A stretch of DNA of 13,648 nt from Candidatus Poseidoniaceae archaeon (GTDB lineage Archaea; Thermoplasmatota; Poseidoniia; Poseidoniales; Poseidoniaceae). The notes beneath the pieces are model-generated. The model searched no databases, was not told the origin of the DNA, and saw nothing but the letters and a program-made list of their open reading frames with translations. Numbering within the stretch: position 1 is the first letter of the stretch; every line of letters begins with the position of its first letter. Made by a program: the position numbers and the translations under genes. Shown one piece after another: positions 6,469-12,370 of this stretch. The DNA is taken from NCBI GenBank assembly GCA_023254445.1, contig JALRLN010000026.1, forward strand, positions 1 to 13,648, in the 5' to 3' direction.

Positions 6469-7215
6469 TCAATCCTGACCTGAGCCACGGCGCACAACAC
6501 GAAACCCGCTCGGCGTCGCATCCACCTCGTCGTCAGGCACATCGAGCCGCTGCGACATCAACGCCTCAAAGCGGGTGCCAACGGTTGCGGAGGGTGCCGA
6601 CCATGGGGTGTGGTTTCGGCAGACGAGGTACACTTCGGAAGAGGAGTTTCGGCTCGCATCGGGTGAGAACCGTCGTACCTTCGAAAAATGGGGCCGCACG
6701 CACCCGATCAATTCCTCGACGCCGATGCCTTGGAAGAGTTTGGTCACCAAGGCTCCACCCGGTGCAAGACGTGGAAGTCCGAAGTCAAACACCATCGCGA
6801 CGAGGTCGAGCGCAACGCTCTGGTCGATGTCCCAGTTTCCCGTGATGTCGGGTGAAATGTCGGATACGATGGCGTTGACCTCCCTGCCGGCAAGCACGTC
6901 GAGCAAACGCTGCTGGGTGTAGGGGTCCGTCACGTCACCGGTGAGCAAGGTTGCCCCTTCCAGCGGTTGCGTCGCTTGAAGGTCGATGCCAACGACCACA
7001 CCGTGTTCGCCGACGGTTTCTACGGCGACCTGCGTCCAGCCACCGGGATGGCAGCCCACGTCAAGCACCACGTCGCCTTCGCGCATCAACTCGAAACGCG
7101 CCTGAATTTGCTTGAGTTTGAAGGCGGAGCGTGCGCGGTAGCCACCGGCTTTTGCCTGCCTTCTCCAGCCGTCGCGCCGGTGGTTTTCCACCCAGTGGTC
7201 CGCCATGACGCTCAT
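6469..7215 (-). CDS. rlmE: 23S rRNA (uridine-2'-O)-methyltransferase RlmE/FtsJ
   Basis: 248 aa. SAM-dependent 2'-O-methylation of a conserved 23S rRNA uridine (U2552 in E. coli) during large-subunit maturation. The N-terminus has the basic GWRRQAKAGGYRARSAFKL block. The SAM motif is VVLDVGCHPGGWTQVA (about 49-64), with GIDL at 77-80 and SDISPDITG at 118-126. The catalytic K-D-K-E tetrad is complete: Lys33, Asp119, Lys159 (VTKLFQG) and Glu194 (SSEVYLV). Their spacing equals that of E. coli K38/D124/K164/E199. The ~48-residue tail after the last strand is longer than in E. coli and is not a recognisable TRAM domain. The frame is open to a TTG at 7329, but ATG 7215 (or 7206) fits homologues. First gene of the minus-strand cluster. 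Confidence 0.94.
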   Translation of the reverse strand: MSVMADHWVENHRRDGWRRQAKAGGYRARSAFKLKQIQARFELMREGDVVLDVGCHPGGWTQVAVETVGEHGVVVGIDLQATQPLEGATLLTGDVTDPYTQQRLLDVLAGREVNAIVSDISPDITGNWDIDQSVALDLVAMVFDFGLPRLAPGGALVTKLFQGIGVEELIGCVRPHFSKVRRFSPDASRNSSSEVYLVCRNHTPWSAPSATVGTRFEALMSQRLDVPDDEVDATPSGFRVVRRGSGQD

Positions 7216-7236
7216 GTGATGCCTCGACCGGCCCGT

Positions 7237-7278
7237 CAAGAAGCCTCCGACCTCCATGGACGACGGAGAGGCTTCTTG
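7237..7278. repeat. 11-bp perfect inverted repeat in the rlmE / thioredoxin divergent gap
   Basis: Left arm CAAGAAGCCTC (7237-7247) and right arm GAGGCTTCTTG (7268-7278) are exact reverse complements with a 20-nt spacer. The arms lie 31 bp apart centre to centre, about three helical turns. The element fills the middle of the 86-bp gap between the two divergent starts (7215 and 7302). It could be an operator for both genes, or a hairpin in the leader of either mRNA. Confidence 0.6.
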
Positions 7279-7301
7279 GGGCACTGTGGCTCCCACGCGG
7301 C

Positions 7302-8246
7302 ATGGGCGCCCACCAACGCGTGGTCGCAACGGCCCTTCTGGCCCTCCTCCTGCTCCCCATCACCCACGCCGGCGCGGTCCGTGTGGACCCGGACGACTCC
7401 TTTGCCACGGAGGTCATTGCAACCGCCAAACGCGGTGTGTTGGTGGAAGAACTGACCGCGACCTGGTGCGAGGTCTGCGCCGAGGTGGACCCGTACCTCG
7501 CCGAAGTTGCGGACCGGCACGGCACCCGGCTGGTGCTTGTTGGGCTGCACGACGACGACGGCCGGGACGGCGTTTCGAGCGCTGCCTCTGCCGCCCGTGT
7601 TGCGCGGTGGCGCACCTTGCATCCAGACCTCGGAAGCACACCCTCCTTCCTCGTAGAAGGCGAGGCCCCTTTGGTGGGACGGGACGCATGGACCGACGTC
7701 ACGCGACGGCTGTTGGCCATCGAAGGAAGCAGGGACACGGCCACGAACGTCGGAATGACGCTCAACCGGGCGGAAGGAACGCTGAACGTCGACGGTGGCG
7801 TGCAGGCAGACGGGCGACAAACCACGCTTATGCTGCTGCAGCACGACCGCACCGCCCGTGATGGAAGCGTGGAGGTCTCCAAGGGCAGCGTGTACGAACG
7901 CGTGTTGATCGAACTGCATGTGCGCAACAGCACGGGTGTGTGGACCTCGACGTGCGATGGAGCCTGCATGGTGCAGCCAACGTCAGCGTCGACCTTCCAC
8001 GCAGACCTGAACGTGGAGCGGTTCAGCCTTGTTCTGGTGAACGAAATCGCCGATGATGCGCTGTCTCCAGGTGCAAACACCTTGAGTGATGCTGTGGTCG
8101 AAATTGCAGTCCGCCCCAGCGCCGTCGAGGCGCCCAACGGTCATCGCTGGCTGCTCATCGCTGCCTTCACGGCTGGTGGGGTCAGCCTGATGCTCATCCC
8201 TCGAAAGGTTCCGGAAATCGTCACGAACACCGCGGAAGACGAGTGA
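7302..8246 (+). CDS. Membrane-anchored extracytoplasmic thioredoxin-like protein (WCEVC active site)
   Basis: 314 aa. It has an N-terminal signal peptide (hydrophobic VVATALLALLLLPITHA, residues 7-23). A thioredoxin-like domain follows: GVLVEELTATWCEVCAEVDPYL (45-66) with CxxC at Cys56/Cys59, strand RLVLVGLHDD (76-85) and the cis-proline segment GSTPSFLVEG (111-120). A beta-rich region (about 145-275) carries a second close pair, Cys218/Cys222 (TCDGAC). A C-terminal membrane helix (WLLIAAFTAGGVSLMLI, 283-299) and a short basic tail end the protein. The domain would face outward, anchored at the C-terminus. The VEExTATWC block with a beta domain behind it recalls Omp28-type thioredoxin proteins. 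Thiol-disulfide exchange on exported proteins is inferred; direction (oxidase, reductase, isomerase) cannot be told. No clear SD or TATA precedes the ATG. Confidence 0.82.
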   Translation: MGAHQRVVATALLALLLLPITHAGAVRVDPDDSFATEVIATAKRGVLVEELTATWCEVCAEVDPYLAEVADRHGTRLVLVGLHDDDGRDGVSSAASAARVARWRTLHPDLGSTPSFLVEGEAPLVGRDAWTDVTRRLLAIEGSRDTATNVGMTLNRAEGTLNVDGGVQADGRQTTLMLLQHDRTARDGSVEVSKGSVYERVLIELHVRNSTGVWTSTCDGACMVQPTSASTFHADLNVERFSLVLVNEIADDALSPGANTLSDAVVEIAVRPSAVEAPNGHRWLLIAAFTAGGVSLMLIPRKVPEIVTNTAEDE

Positions 8247-8310
8247 TTTGCGACGCCGTTGCCGCAGGAGCGCCGATTTCTGGACGTTGTTCATGCATGA
8301 GCAGGAAACC

Positions 8311-8318
8311 TCTATACG
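8311..8318 (+). promoter_or_regulatory. TATA box for the small acidic protein gene (leaderless layout)
   Basis: TCTATACG, with purine-rich GAAACC just upstream as a possible BRE, is centred about 25 bp before ATG 8340. That spacing would place the transcription start at or next to the start codon. No SD is visible. Confidence 0.5.
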
Positions 8319-8339
8319 TGGCCATGCCGATTCTTTACC

Positions 8340-8603
8340 ATGGACACACAAGGCTGGGACGTTGCGTGGGAGGAAAGCACGGAACGAGAATGGTTCGTGG
8401 AATACACGGTGTTGGAGGGCGGAAGCACGACGCGGCACCTCTCGGTCCTTCTGGGCGAAGGACCGGAAGAGGTGAAGGCCTCGCTTGTGGACGAGATCCG
8501 CGCCATCTATCCGGAATCAACGCACCTTGAGGTGACGGTGCTTCGACTCGAGGCCATCGACACCGTCGAGGAGCCGGAACACGCCGGCTGGCACGTCCCT
8601 TGA
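8340..8603 (+). CDS. Small acidic protein of unknown function
   Basis: 87 aa, not recognised. It has no signal peptide, membrane segment or cysteine. The order of predicted elements is strand (WFVEYTVLEG), strand (TRHLSVLLGE), helix (PEEVKASLVDEIRAIYP), strand (THLEVTVLRLEAID). This compact alpha/beta protein is rich in Glu and Asp and is probably cytoplasmic. Reality is supported by the well-placed TATA box about 25 bp before ATG, by unbroken high-GC codon use, and by its stop codon abutting that of the opposing VKOR gene without overlap. No function is proposed. Confidence 0.65.
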   Translation: MDTQGWDVAWEESTEREWFVEYTVLEGGSTTRHLSVLLGEGPEEVKASLVDEIRAIYPESTHLEVTVLRLEAIDTVEEPEHAGWHVP

Positions 8604-8616
8604 TCACTTGGGATCA
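8601..8616. other. Small inverted repeat across two abutting convergent stop codons
   Basis: TGATC (8601-8605) and GATCA (8612-8616) pair around a 6-nt loop and can extend by two weaker pairs. The hairpin contains both stop codons, the small acidic protein's TGA and the VKOR gene's TGA, so either transcript could form it. No T-tract follows. Confidence 0.3.
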
Positions 8617-9227
8617 GGTCGGGCTGCGTCGCTCCAGGTTCCGTTCTCCATCATGCGCCACATCCGCCATGAGGTAACGAGGACCAGCACGTTGGCAAGA
8701 TGAGCCGTTGAGCAGTACTGGCAGAGCTTCTCGATTCGAATTTCGTACGAGACGAGCAAGAGGATCACGCCCATTCCACCACCGGTGAGCAGCAGCATGG
8801 CTTGGACCGCCCGTCGACCGTTGGGGGCATCGGGTTCCTTCTGAAGCACAAGGCCCGCGTACAGGAGGACGGTGAACACGCCGACGCCGACCAGCCCCCA
8901 AGGGAGTCCGATGAGTGGAGCGTAGCCGTAGGTGTCGTGCCCGATGACGTCGTCGCACGAAAACAGGCCATCGCTGGCGCAGAAATCCCCACCCAGTTGA
9001 CTCAGGCGTTCGTGGATCCACCACGTGTGAGCGGAAACGATGAGCCCACTGAGCATCACCAAGAGCAGGCCGGCGATCTGCCGCCCCCTCACCGAGCCCA
9101 ACGACGGCCACGTCTTGGACAACAGCGGCGCCAAGCGGGCCCCAATCGGTAACGTGAGCAGGAAGCCAACCATCATGGGGATGGCTTCAACGGCGAGGAT
9201 CAGGTTGGCATTCACGGCCACGTTCAC
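8604..9227 (-). CDS. VKOR-family membrane disulfide oxidoreductase
   Basis: 207 aa. Vitamin K epoxide reductase homologues in prokaryotes reoxidise a DsbA-like thioredoxin and pass electrons to a quinone. Here four cysteines match the VKOR pattern. Cys83 and Cys91 lie in the external loop (DFCASDGLFSCDDV; 8-residue spacing as in human VKOR C43/C51). Cys169 and Cys172 form the CQYC redox centre at the start of the last helix. Helices lie at about 10-35, 51-70, 105-128, 141-162 and 174-190, so there is one N-terminal helix beyond the minimal four. GTG 9227 is chosen because it overlaps the upstream thioredoxin's TGA as GTGA, which implies translational coupling; the frame also continues upstream to 9293. 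Its partner is almost certainly that thioredoxin. Confidence 0.88.
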   Translation of the reverse strand: MNVAVNANLILAVEAIPMMVGFLLTLPIGARLAPLLSKTWPSLGSVRGRQIAGLLLVMLSGLIVSAHTWWIHERLSQLGGDFCASDGLFSCDDVIGHDTYGYAPLIGLPWGLVGVGVFTVLLYAGLVLQKEPDAPNGRRAVQAMLLLTGGGMGVILLLVSYEIRIEKLCQYCSTAHLANVLVLVTSWRMWRMMENGTWSDAARPDPK

Positions 9228-9892
9228 ACCGCCGCAAGCGAGGCCACGGCTTCGGCTGCGGACTGGTAGACCTGCGTGTTCGCGCTGGACCACGCGACTA
9301 TGCCGTCGGGTTGGATCACGAAGTAACTCGGCGTACCGCGCATGCCCCAGGCCGTGAAGACGTCACCGTCGATGTCGTCCACGTACGGGAAGGCATGGGG
9401 GGAACCCCCACGGTTGGCGCAATCGGCCTTGTTGCAGGTCTCACCAGTGGTCATGTCCCTGAACGCCTGAATTTCGGCCCGAGAGGAATCGTGTCCGTTG
9501 ATGTTGAGTTCTGTGGCCACGGCGATCACCTGAACGTCTTCGTTGTTCCAATCGCTGTTGGACGCGTCAAAGTACGCGTCCCAATCGCCGACCTCAGCCG
9601 CGCTCTGGACGCAATACGGGCAATCCGTGTCCATGAATTCAAGGATGATCCACTGCCCTGGTTCGCCCTCCTTCCACGAGGTGTCGAAGTAGTCCTCCAG
9701 GCTAAACTCGACCCATCCGTCGCCGTCGTACGCCACGCCCTCGATGGCGGGAGCACGCTCGCCGACGTCGGTGCCAAGCGCGATGGGGTCGGCCGTCATG
9801 GCCACGACAAGAAGCACCACGGCAAGCAACACGGAGACCATCAACAGCGGGCTGTCCGTGATGCCGGCTTCATCGTCGTCACGCAGGCGCAT
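9224..9892 (-). CDS. Membrane-anchored TlpA/DsbA-like thioredoxin (CPYC), VKOR partner
   Basis: 222 aa. After a short acidic N-terminus, a single helix (about 16-32, LLMVSVLLAVVLLVVAM) anchors the protein. A TlpA/AhpC-TSA-type thioredoxin domain follows outside: APAIEGV, then WIILEFMDTDCPYCVQSA (81-98), active site Cys91/Cys94, strand VQVIAVATEL, and the cis-proline block MRGTPSYFVIQPDG (184-197). An extra pair, Cys153 and Cys158 (ETCNKADC), lies in an insert before the C-terminal sheet. A CPYC centre fits an oxidant or an isomerase. Overlap with the VKOR gene (GTGA) points to an oxidase pair making disulfides in exported proteins. It lies 45 nt behind the epimerase gene but may have its own promoter. 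Confidence 0.88.
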   Translation of the reverse strand: MRLRDDDEAGITDSPLLMVSVLLAVVLLVVAMTADPIALGTDVGERAPAIEGVAYDGDGWVEFSLEDYFDTSWKEGEPGQWIILEFMDTDCPYCVQSAAEVGDWDAYFDASNSDWNNEDVQVIAVATELNINGHDSSRAEIQAFRDMTTGETCNKADCANRGGSPHAFPYVDDIDGDVFTAWGMRGTPSYFVIQPDGIVAWSSANTQVYQSAAEAVASLAAV

Positions 9893-9910
9893 GGATGTCC
9901 CTGCCGCCGC

Positions 9911-9923
9911 TATGCTATGAAGG
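9911..9923 (-). promoter_or_regulatory. Possible TATA box for the thioredoxin-VKOR operon
   Basis: On the minus strand CCTTCATAGCATA is centred about 25 bp before ATG 9892. It is the AT-richest stretch of the 45-nt gap after the epimerase stop. The match to a TATA consensus is only partial. Confidence 0.3.
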
Positions 9924-9937
9924 CTAAGGACACGCCC

Positions 9938-10888
9938 TCAGTCGTGCTCGGCCAGAATCTCACGCAGGAGCAGTTCCGCCGTCTGGCGAACGGCGGCCTC
10001 GCTCGCCGCACTTGGCTGGAAGCCGCTGGCCACGAGCCGGTCGATCGCCAACCGTGCGCGAGGGATGTCCCCCGCCCATCCACGATCACCACCGGTGTAG
10101 GAAATCCCTGCGTTCACGCCAACAACATCGATCACAATCTCGGCAATTCGACGAACGGAGCACGTGTCCTCGGTACCGAGGTTCATCAGGGTGAATGGGA
10201 CGTTGTGCTGCCCTATGATGTGCATCATGGCGTCCACACAATCCTCGACGAGCATGTAGGACTTTTCTTGCCGCCCATCGCCCAGCACTTCGAGGTTGTC
10301 GGGGGTCGCACGAAGTTTGTGGATGAAGTCGAAAATGACGCCATGGGTTCCGCGGGCCCCGATGATGTTCGCGAAGCGGAAGACCCATGCACGGAACCCG
10401 AAGGTGCCGACGTAGGCCCCAATGAGCCCTTCACCCGCAGCCTTGCTTGCTCCGTAGAGCGAGATGGGGATGCACGGGCCGTGGTCTTCCGGCGTTGGAA
10501 GCGGGGCATCCTCGCCGTACACCACAGAGGAGGACGCGAAGGCAATTTCTGCCACACCATGCCGACGCATCGATTCAAGCACGTTGTAGGTGGCCACGGT
10601 GCCGTGCTGGAGGTCGGTGTCCGTGACGCGGGTTCCAAGACGGATGTCGGGATTGGCGGCGAGGTGCACAACGCGGTCCACGCCCTCAAAGTGAGGGGCT
10701 GTAGCCTCCAGGTCGCGCAGGTCCACTTTGACGAAGGCCACCCGCTCGTTTCCTTCGTGGTGCGCGAGGAATTCGAGACGGCCGCTGGACAAGTCGTCGA
10801 GCACTTTGACCGAGTCCCCGGCATCGACGATGCGGTCGACAAGGTGTGAACCGATGAAGCCTGCGCCACCGGTGACAAGCCATTGCAT
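9938..10888 (-). CDS. NAD-dependent sugar-nucleotide epimerase/dehydratase (GalE-like extended SDR)
   Basis: 316 aa, the normal length for archaeal GalE-like enzymes that epimerise or dehydrate nucleotide sugars such as UDP-glucose. Features are the Rossmann motif TGGAGFIG (6-13), the NAD ribose Asp pair VLDDLSSG (29-36), HLAANPD (75-81), SSSVVYG (119-125) and the catalytic YGASK (Tyr145, Lys149). The substrate-side block NIIGARG and the C-terminal family block GDRGWAGD (267-274) are also present. The frame extends upstream, but ATG 10888 starts exactly at the first Rossmann strand and has GGAG 8 nt upstream (10897-10900). The exact sugar cannot be read. The nearby membrane glycosyltransferase is a plausible user of the product. 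Confidence 0.92.
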   Translation of the reverse strand: MQWLVTGGAGFIGSHLVDRIVDAGDSVKVLDDLSSGRLEFLAHHEGNERVAFVKVDLRDLEATAPHFEGVDRVVHLAANPDIRLGTRVTDTDLQHGTVATYNVLESMRRHGVAEIAFASSSVVYGEDAPLPTPEDHGPCIPISLYGASKAAGEGLIGAYVGTFGFRAWVFRFANIIGARGTHGVIFDFIHKLRATPDNLEVLGDGRQEKSYMLVEDCVDAMMHIIGQHNVPFTLMNLGTEDTCSVRRIAEIVIDVVGVNAGISYTGGDRGWAGDIPRARLAIDRLVASGFQPSAASEAAVRQTAELLLREILAEHD

Positions 10889-10896
10889 GATTGAGG

Positions 10897-10900
10897 CTCC
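10897..10900 (-). promoter_or_regulatory. Shine-Dalgarno GGAG of the epimerase gene
   Basis: GGAG with an 8-nt spacer to ATG 10888. It selects this start over upstream in-frame codons to 10981. Confidence 0.55.
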
Positions 10901-10992
10901 GAACACACCTGCATTGAGGCTTTTCCTTCGCATCGGTTTCAAGGGGGTTGAGGGAGAGCCCAATGGTTGCCCACGAGGCAAGAGGGAACGGG

Positions 10993-11253
10993 ATGCCCAC
11001 GAAGAACAAGGAACAGGAGATGAACGAGGAAGAAGCAGGGGCGGCCACCAGCACGCTCGTCGGCTACGTCCGGCGAAGCGGTGCTGGGGGTGCGCTGAAG
11101 GTGTCCATCGATGCCGAAGCCATCCAGGCCTGCTCGACGTACACGACCAGCGATGGGCGTGCGTACGTCCCGCTCGTCATCTCGCTCCGTGCGCTGCAGC
11201 GCGTGCTCGACGGTGAGCGCGCGGTGACGACGATCAGCCAACTGGTCGACTGA
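10993..11253 (+). CDS. Small protein of unknown function
   Basis: 86 aa, not recognised. The first ~20 residues are charged and Lys/Glu-rich (MPTKNKEQEMNEEEAG), probably disordered. The rest looks like a compact domain: STLVGYVRRSGAGGALKVSID, AIQACSTYTTSDGRAYVPLVIS, LRALQRVLDGERAVTTISQLVD. There is one cysteine and no membrane segment. ATG 10993 has AGAGGG 6 nt upstream; ATG 11020 is an alternative and would remove the charged head. It is divergent from the epimerase (104-bp gap) and followed by a strong hairpin and T-rich run. The strand-helix alternation and clean boundaries argue for a real gene; no function is suggested. Confidence 0.62.
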   Translation: MPTKNKEQEMNEEEAGAATSTLVGYVRRSGAGGALKVSIDAEAIQACSTYTTSDGRAYVPLVISLRALQRVLDGERAVTTISQLVD

Positions 11254-11295
11254 GCGGTCACGCGTGCGATACGATCTACGCCAACCGGCGCGGCC

Positions 11296-11342
11296 GACCG
11301 CCCGGTGCTGCGGCACCGGAGCGGTCCACACTCTTTTCTCCT
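11296..11342 (+). terminator. Hairpin plus T-rich tract after the 86-aa protein gene
   Basis: GACCGC-CCGGTGC (11296-11308) pairs with GCACCGG-A-GCGGTC (11313-11326) around a TGCG loop, giving 13 base pairs with one bulged A. A pyrimidine run with TTTT (CTCTTTTCTCCT, 11331-11342) follows. It lies 43 bp after the upstream stop and before the glycosyltransferase promoter. Archaeal termination mainly needs the T-tract, so the hairpin may serve RNA stability. Confidence 0.5.
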
Positions 11343-11358
11343 CATGAGTCCCATATGG

Positions 11359-11367
11359 ACTAAATAG
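11359..11367 (+). promoter_or_regulatory. TATA box of the glycosyltransferase gene (leaderless layout)
   Basis: ACTAAATAG is centred about 26 bp before GTG 11390, and an 8-bp palindrome CCATATGG (11351-11358) abuts it upstream. The spacing would give a transcript starting at the GTG. Confidence 0.5.
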
Positions 11368-11389
11368 GACATGACGGAGCCAAACCTTC

Positions 11390-12322
11390 GTGGATGGGAC
11401 CACGTCGAGGCCCCGCCGGGTAATCGCCGGCATGCCGGTGTTCAACGAAGAGGAGACCATCGGCACCGTGGTAATGCTCGCCCTTCAGCACGTTGACGAG
11501 GTCATTTGCATCGACGATGGCTCCTCCGACGCAAGCGCACGCATCGCCGAAGCCTGCGGTGCGACGGTGATTCGGCATCGGGTCAACCGAGGCTACGGTG
11601 GCGCGCTGAAGACGCTGTTTCGGCACGCGCGCGGGATGGACGTCGACGCCCTTGTGATCCTTGACAGCGATGGGCAGCACAACCCCGCCGACATTCCTGC
11701 CCTGCTCGCTCCAATCGAAGCAGGCGAAGCCGACTTCACCATTGGCTCCCGCTTCGTGAACGGGGGAGGCGGGTCCGACATGCCGGCCTACCGGCGGCTT
11801 GGCATCAAGGTCATCACCGCGACCAGCAACCTCTCGAACGACCTCGGTGTTCGAGACACGCAGTCTGGGTTCCGAGCGTTTTCAGCAAAGGCCCTCCAGC
11901 TGCTCCGCTTCGACGCAGAGGGCATGGAACTCTCGCTTGAGATGCTTGAGGACGCCCATGAAAAGCACCTTTCCGTGCGAGAGGTGCCCACCGTCATCCG
12001 ATACGATGTCCCAAAGGGGTCCAATTACACCGCTGTGTCCCACGGGTTCACGGTGTTGTCGTGGGCGTTGATCTCGTTGTCGCAAAAGAAGCCCTTGCTC
12101 GTCCTTGGCATTCCCGGGATGGGCCTCTTTGCCACAGGGGCCGCCATGGGGATGAACCTGGCGCAAAACGTCACCACCACCCTCGATTCCGTTCTTGGCC
12201 CCGGCCTCACCGCGGTCTGGGTTGGCGTGCTCGGACTGAGCTTGATGGCCGCGGGCGTCGTGCTCCAAGGCGTCCGGAGCCTGCTCCGGCACCTCATTGT
12301 GGACCATTTCGGCATCGATTGA
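11390..12322 (+). CDS. Family 2 glycosyltransferase (DPM1-like) with C-terminal membrane helices
   Basis: 310 aa. GT-A fold enzyme that transfers a sugar from a nucleotide sugar, typically to a polyprenyl phosphate. Motifs: VIAGMPVFNEEETIG (11-25), CIDDGSSDAS (40-49), NRGYGGALKT (66-75), metal-binding LDSDGQH (91-97), FTIGSRFV (116-123) and the acceptor-side DTQSGFRAFSAKAL (156-169). Two hydrophobic helices follow (about 235-255 and 272-296), so it is membrane-anchored with the catalytic domain in the cytoplasm. GTG 11390 is the only good start: an in-frame stop lies at 11372-11374 and homologues begin at this first strand. Dolichyl/archaeal polyprenyl-phosphate sugar synthase, feeding N-glycosylation or glycolipid assembly, is the likely role. 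It sits 48 nt before the second RND gene, so co-transcription is possible. Confidence 0.92.
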   Translation: MDGTTSRPRRVIAGMPVFNEEETIGTVVMLALQHVDEVICIDDGSSDASARIAEACGATVIRHRVNRGYGGALKTLFRHARGMDVDALVILDSDGQHNPADIPALLAPIEAGEADFTIGSRFVNGGGGSDMPAYRRLGIKVITATSNLSNDLGVRDTQSGFRAFSAKALQLLRFDAEGMELSLEMLEDAHEKHLSVREVPTVIRYDVPKGSNYTAVSHGFTVLSWALISLSQKKPLLVLGIPGMGLFATGAAMGMNLAQNVTTTLDSVLGPGLTAVWVGVLGLSLMAAGVVLQGVRSLLRHLIVDHFGID

Positions 12323-12346
12323 GGCTCCGAGAAGGGGCATGTCCTA

Positions 12347-12365
12347 AGGCAGGGGGAGCCTGCCT
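12347..12365 (+). other. 7-bp inverted repeat just upstream of the second RND gene
   Basis: AGGCAGG (12347-12353) and CCTGCCT (12359-12365) flank GGGAG. The repeat lies 5 bp before ATG 12371 in the 48-nt gap after the glycosyltransferase. It could hide a G-rich SD or act as an operator. Confidence 0.3.
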
Positions 12366-12370
12366 CAACC

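Noticed and set aside
5667..6845. Plus-strand open frame of 392 codons
   Set aside because: Antisense to aEF-1 beta, Zn-ribbon, OB-fold and rlmE, all recognisable. Its composition is low-complexity and rich in Arg/Ser/His.
9311..10849. Long plus-strand open frame (512 codons)
   Set aside because: It lies antisense to the thioredoxin and epimerase genes, which have clear catalytic motifs, and its translation shows no family motif. It is a by-product of GC-rich codon use.
11371..11373. ATG upstream of the glycosyltransferase as a possible start
   Set aside because: It is out of frame with the enzyme, and the enzyme's own frame has a stop at 11372-11374. GTG 11390 fits the TATA spacing and the homologues' start.
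11254..11389. Structured gap checked as a possible tRNA or small RNA gene
   Set aside because: There is one strong hairpin but no T-arm GTTCGA box, anticodon arm or acceptor pairing; a terminator followed by a promoter explains it better.
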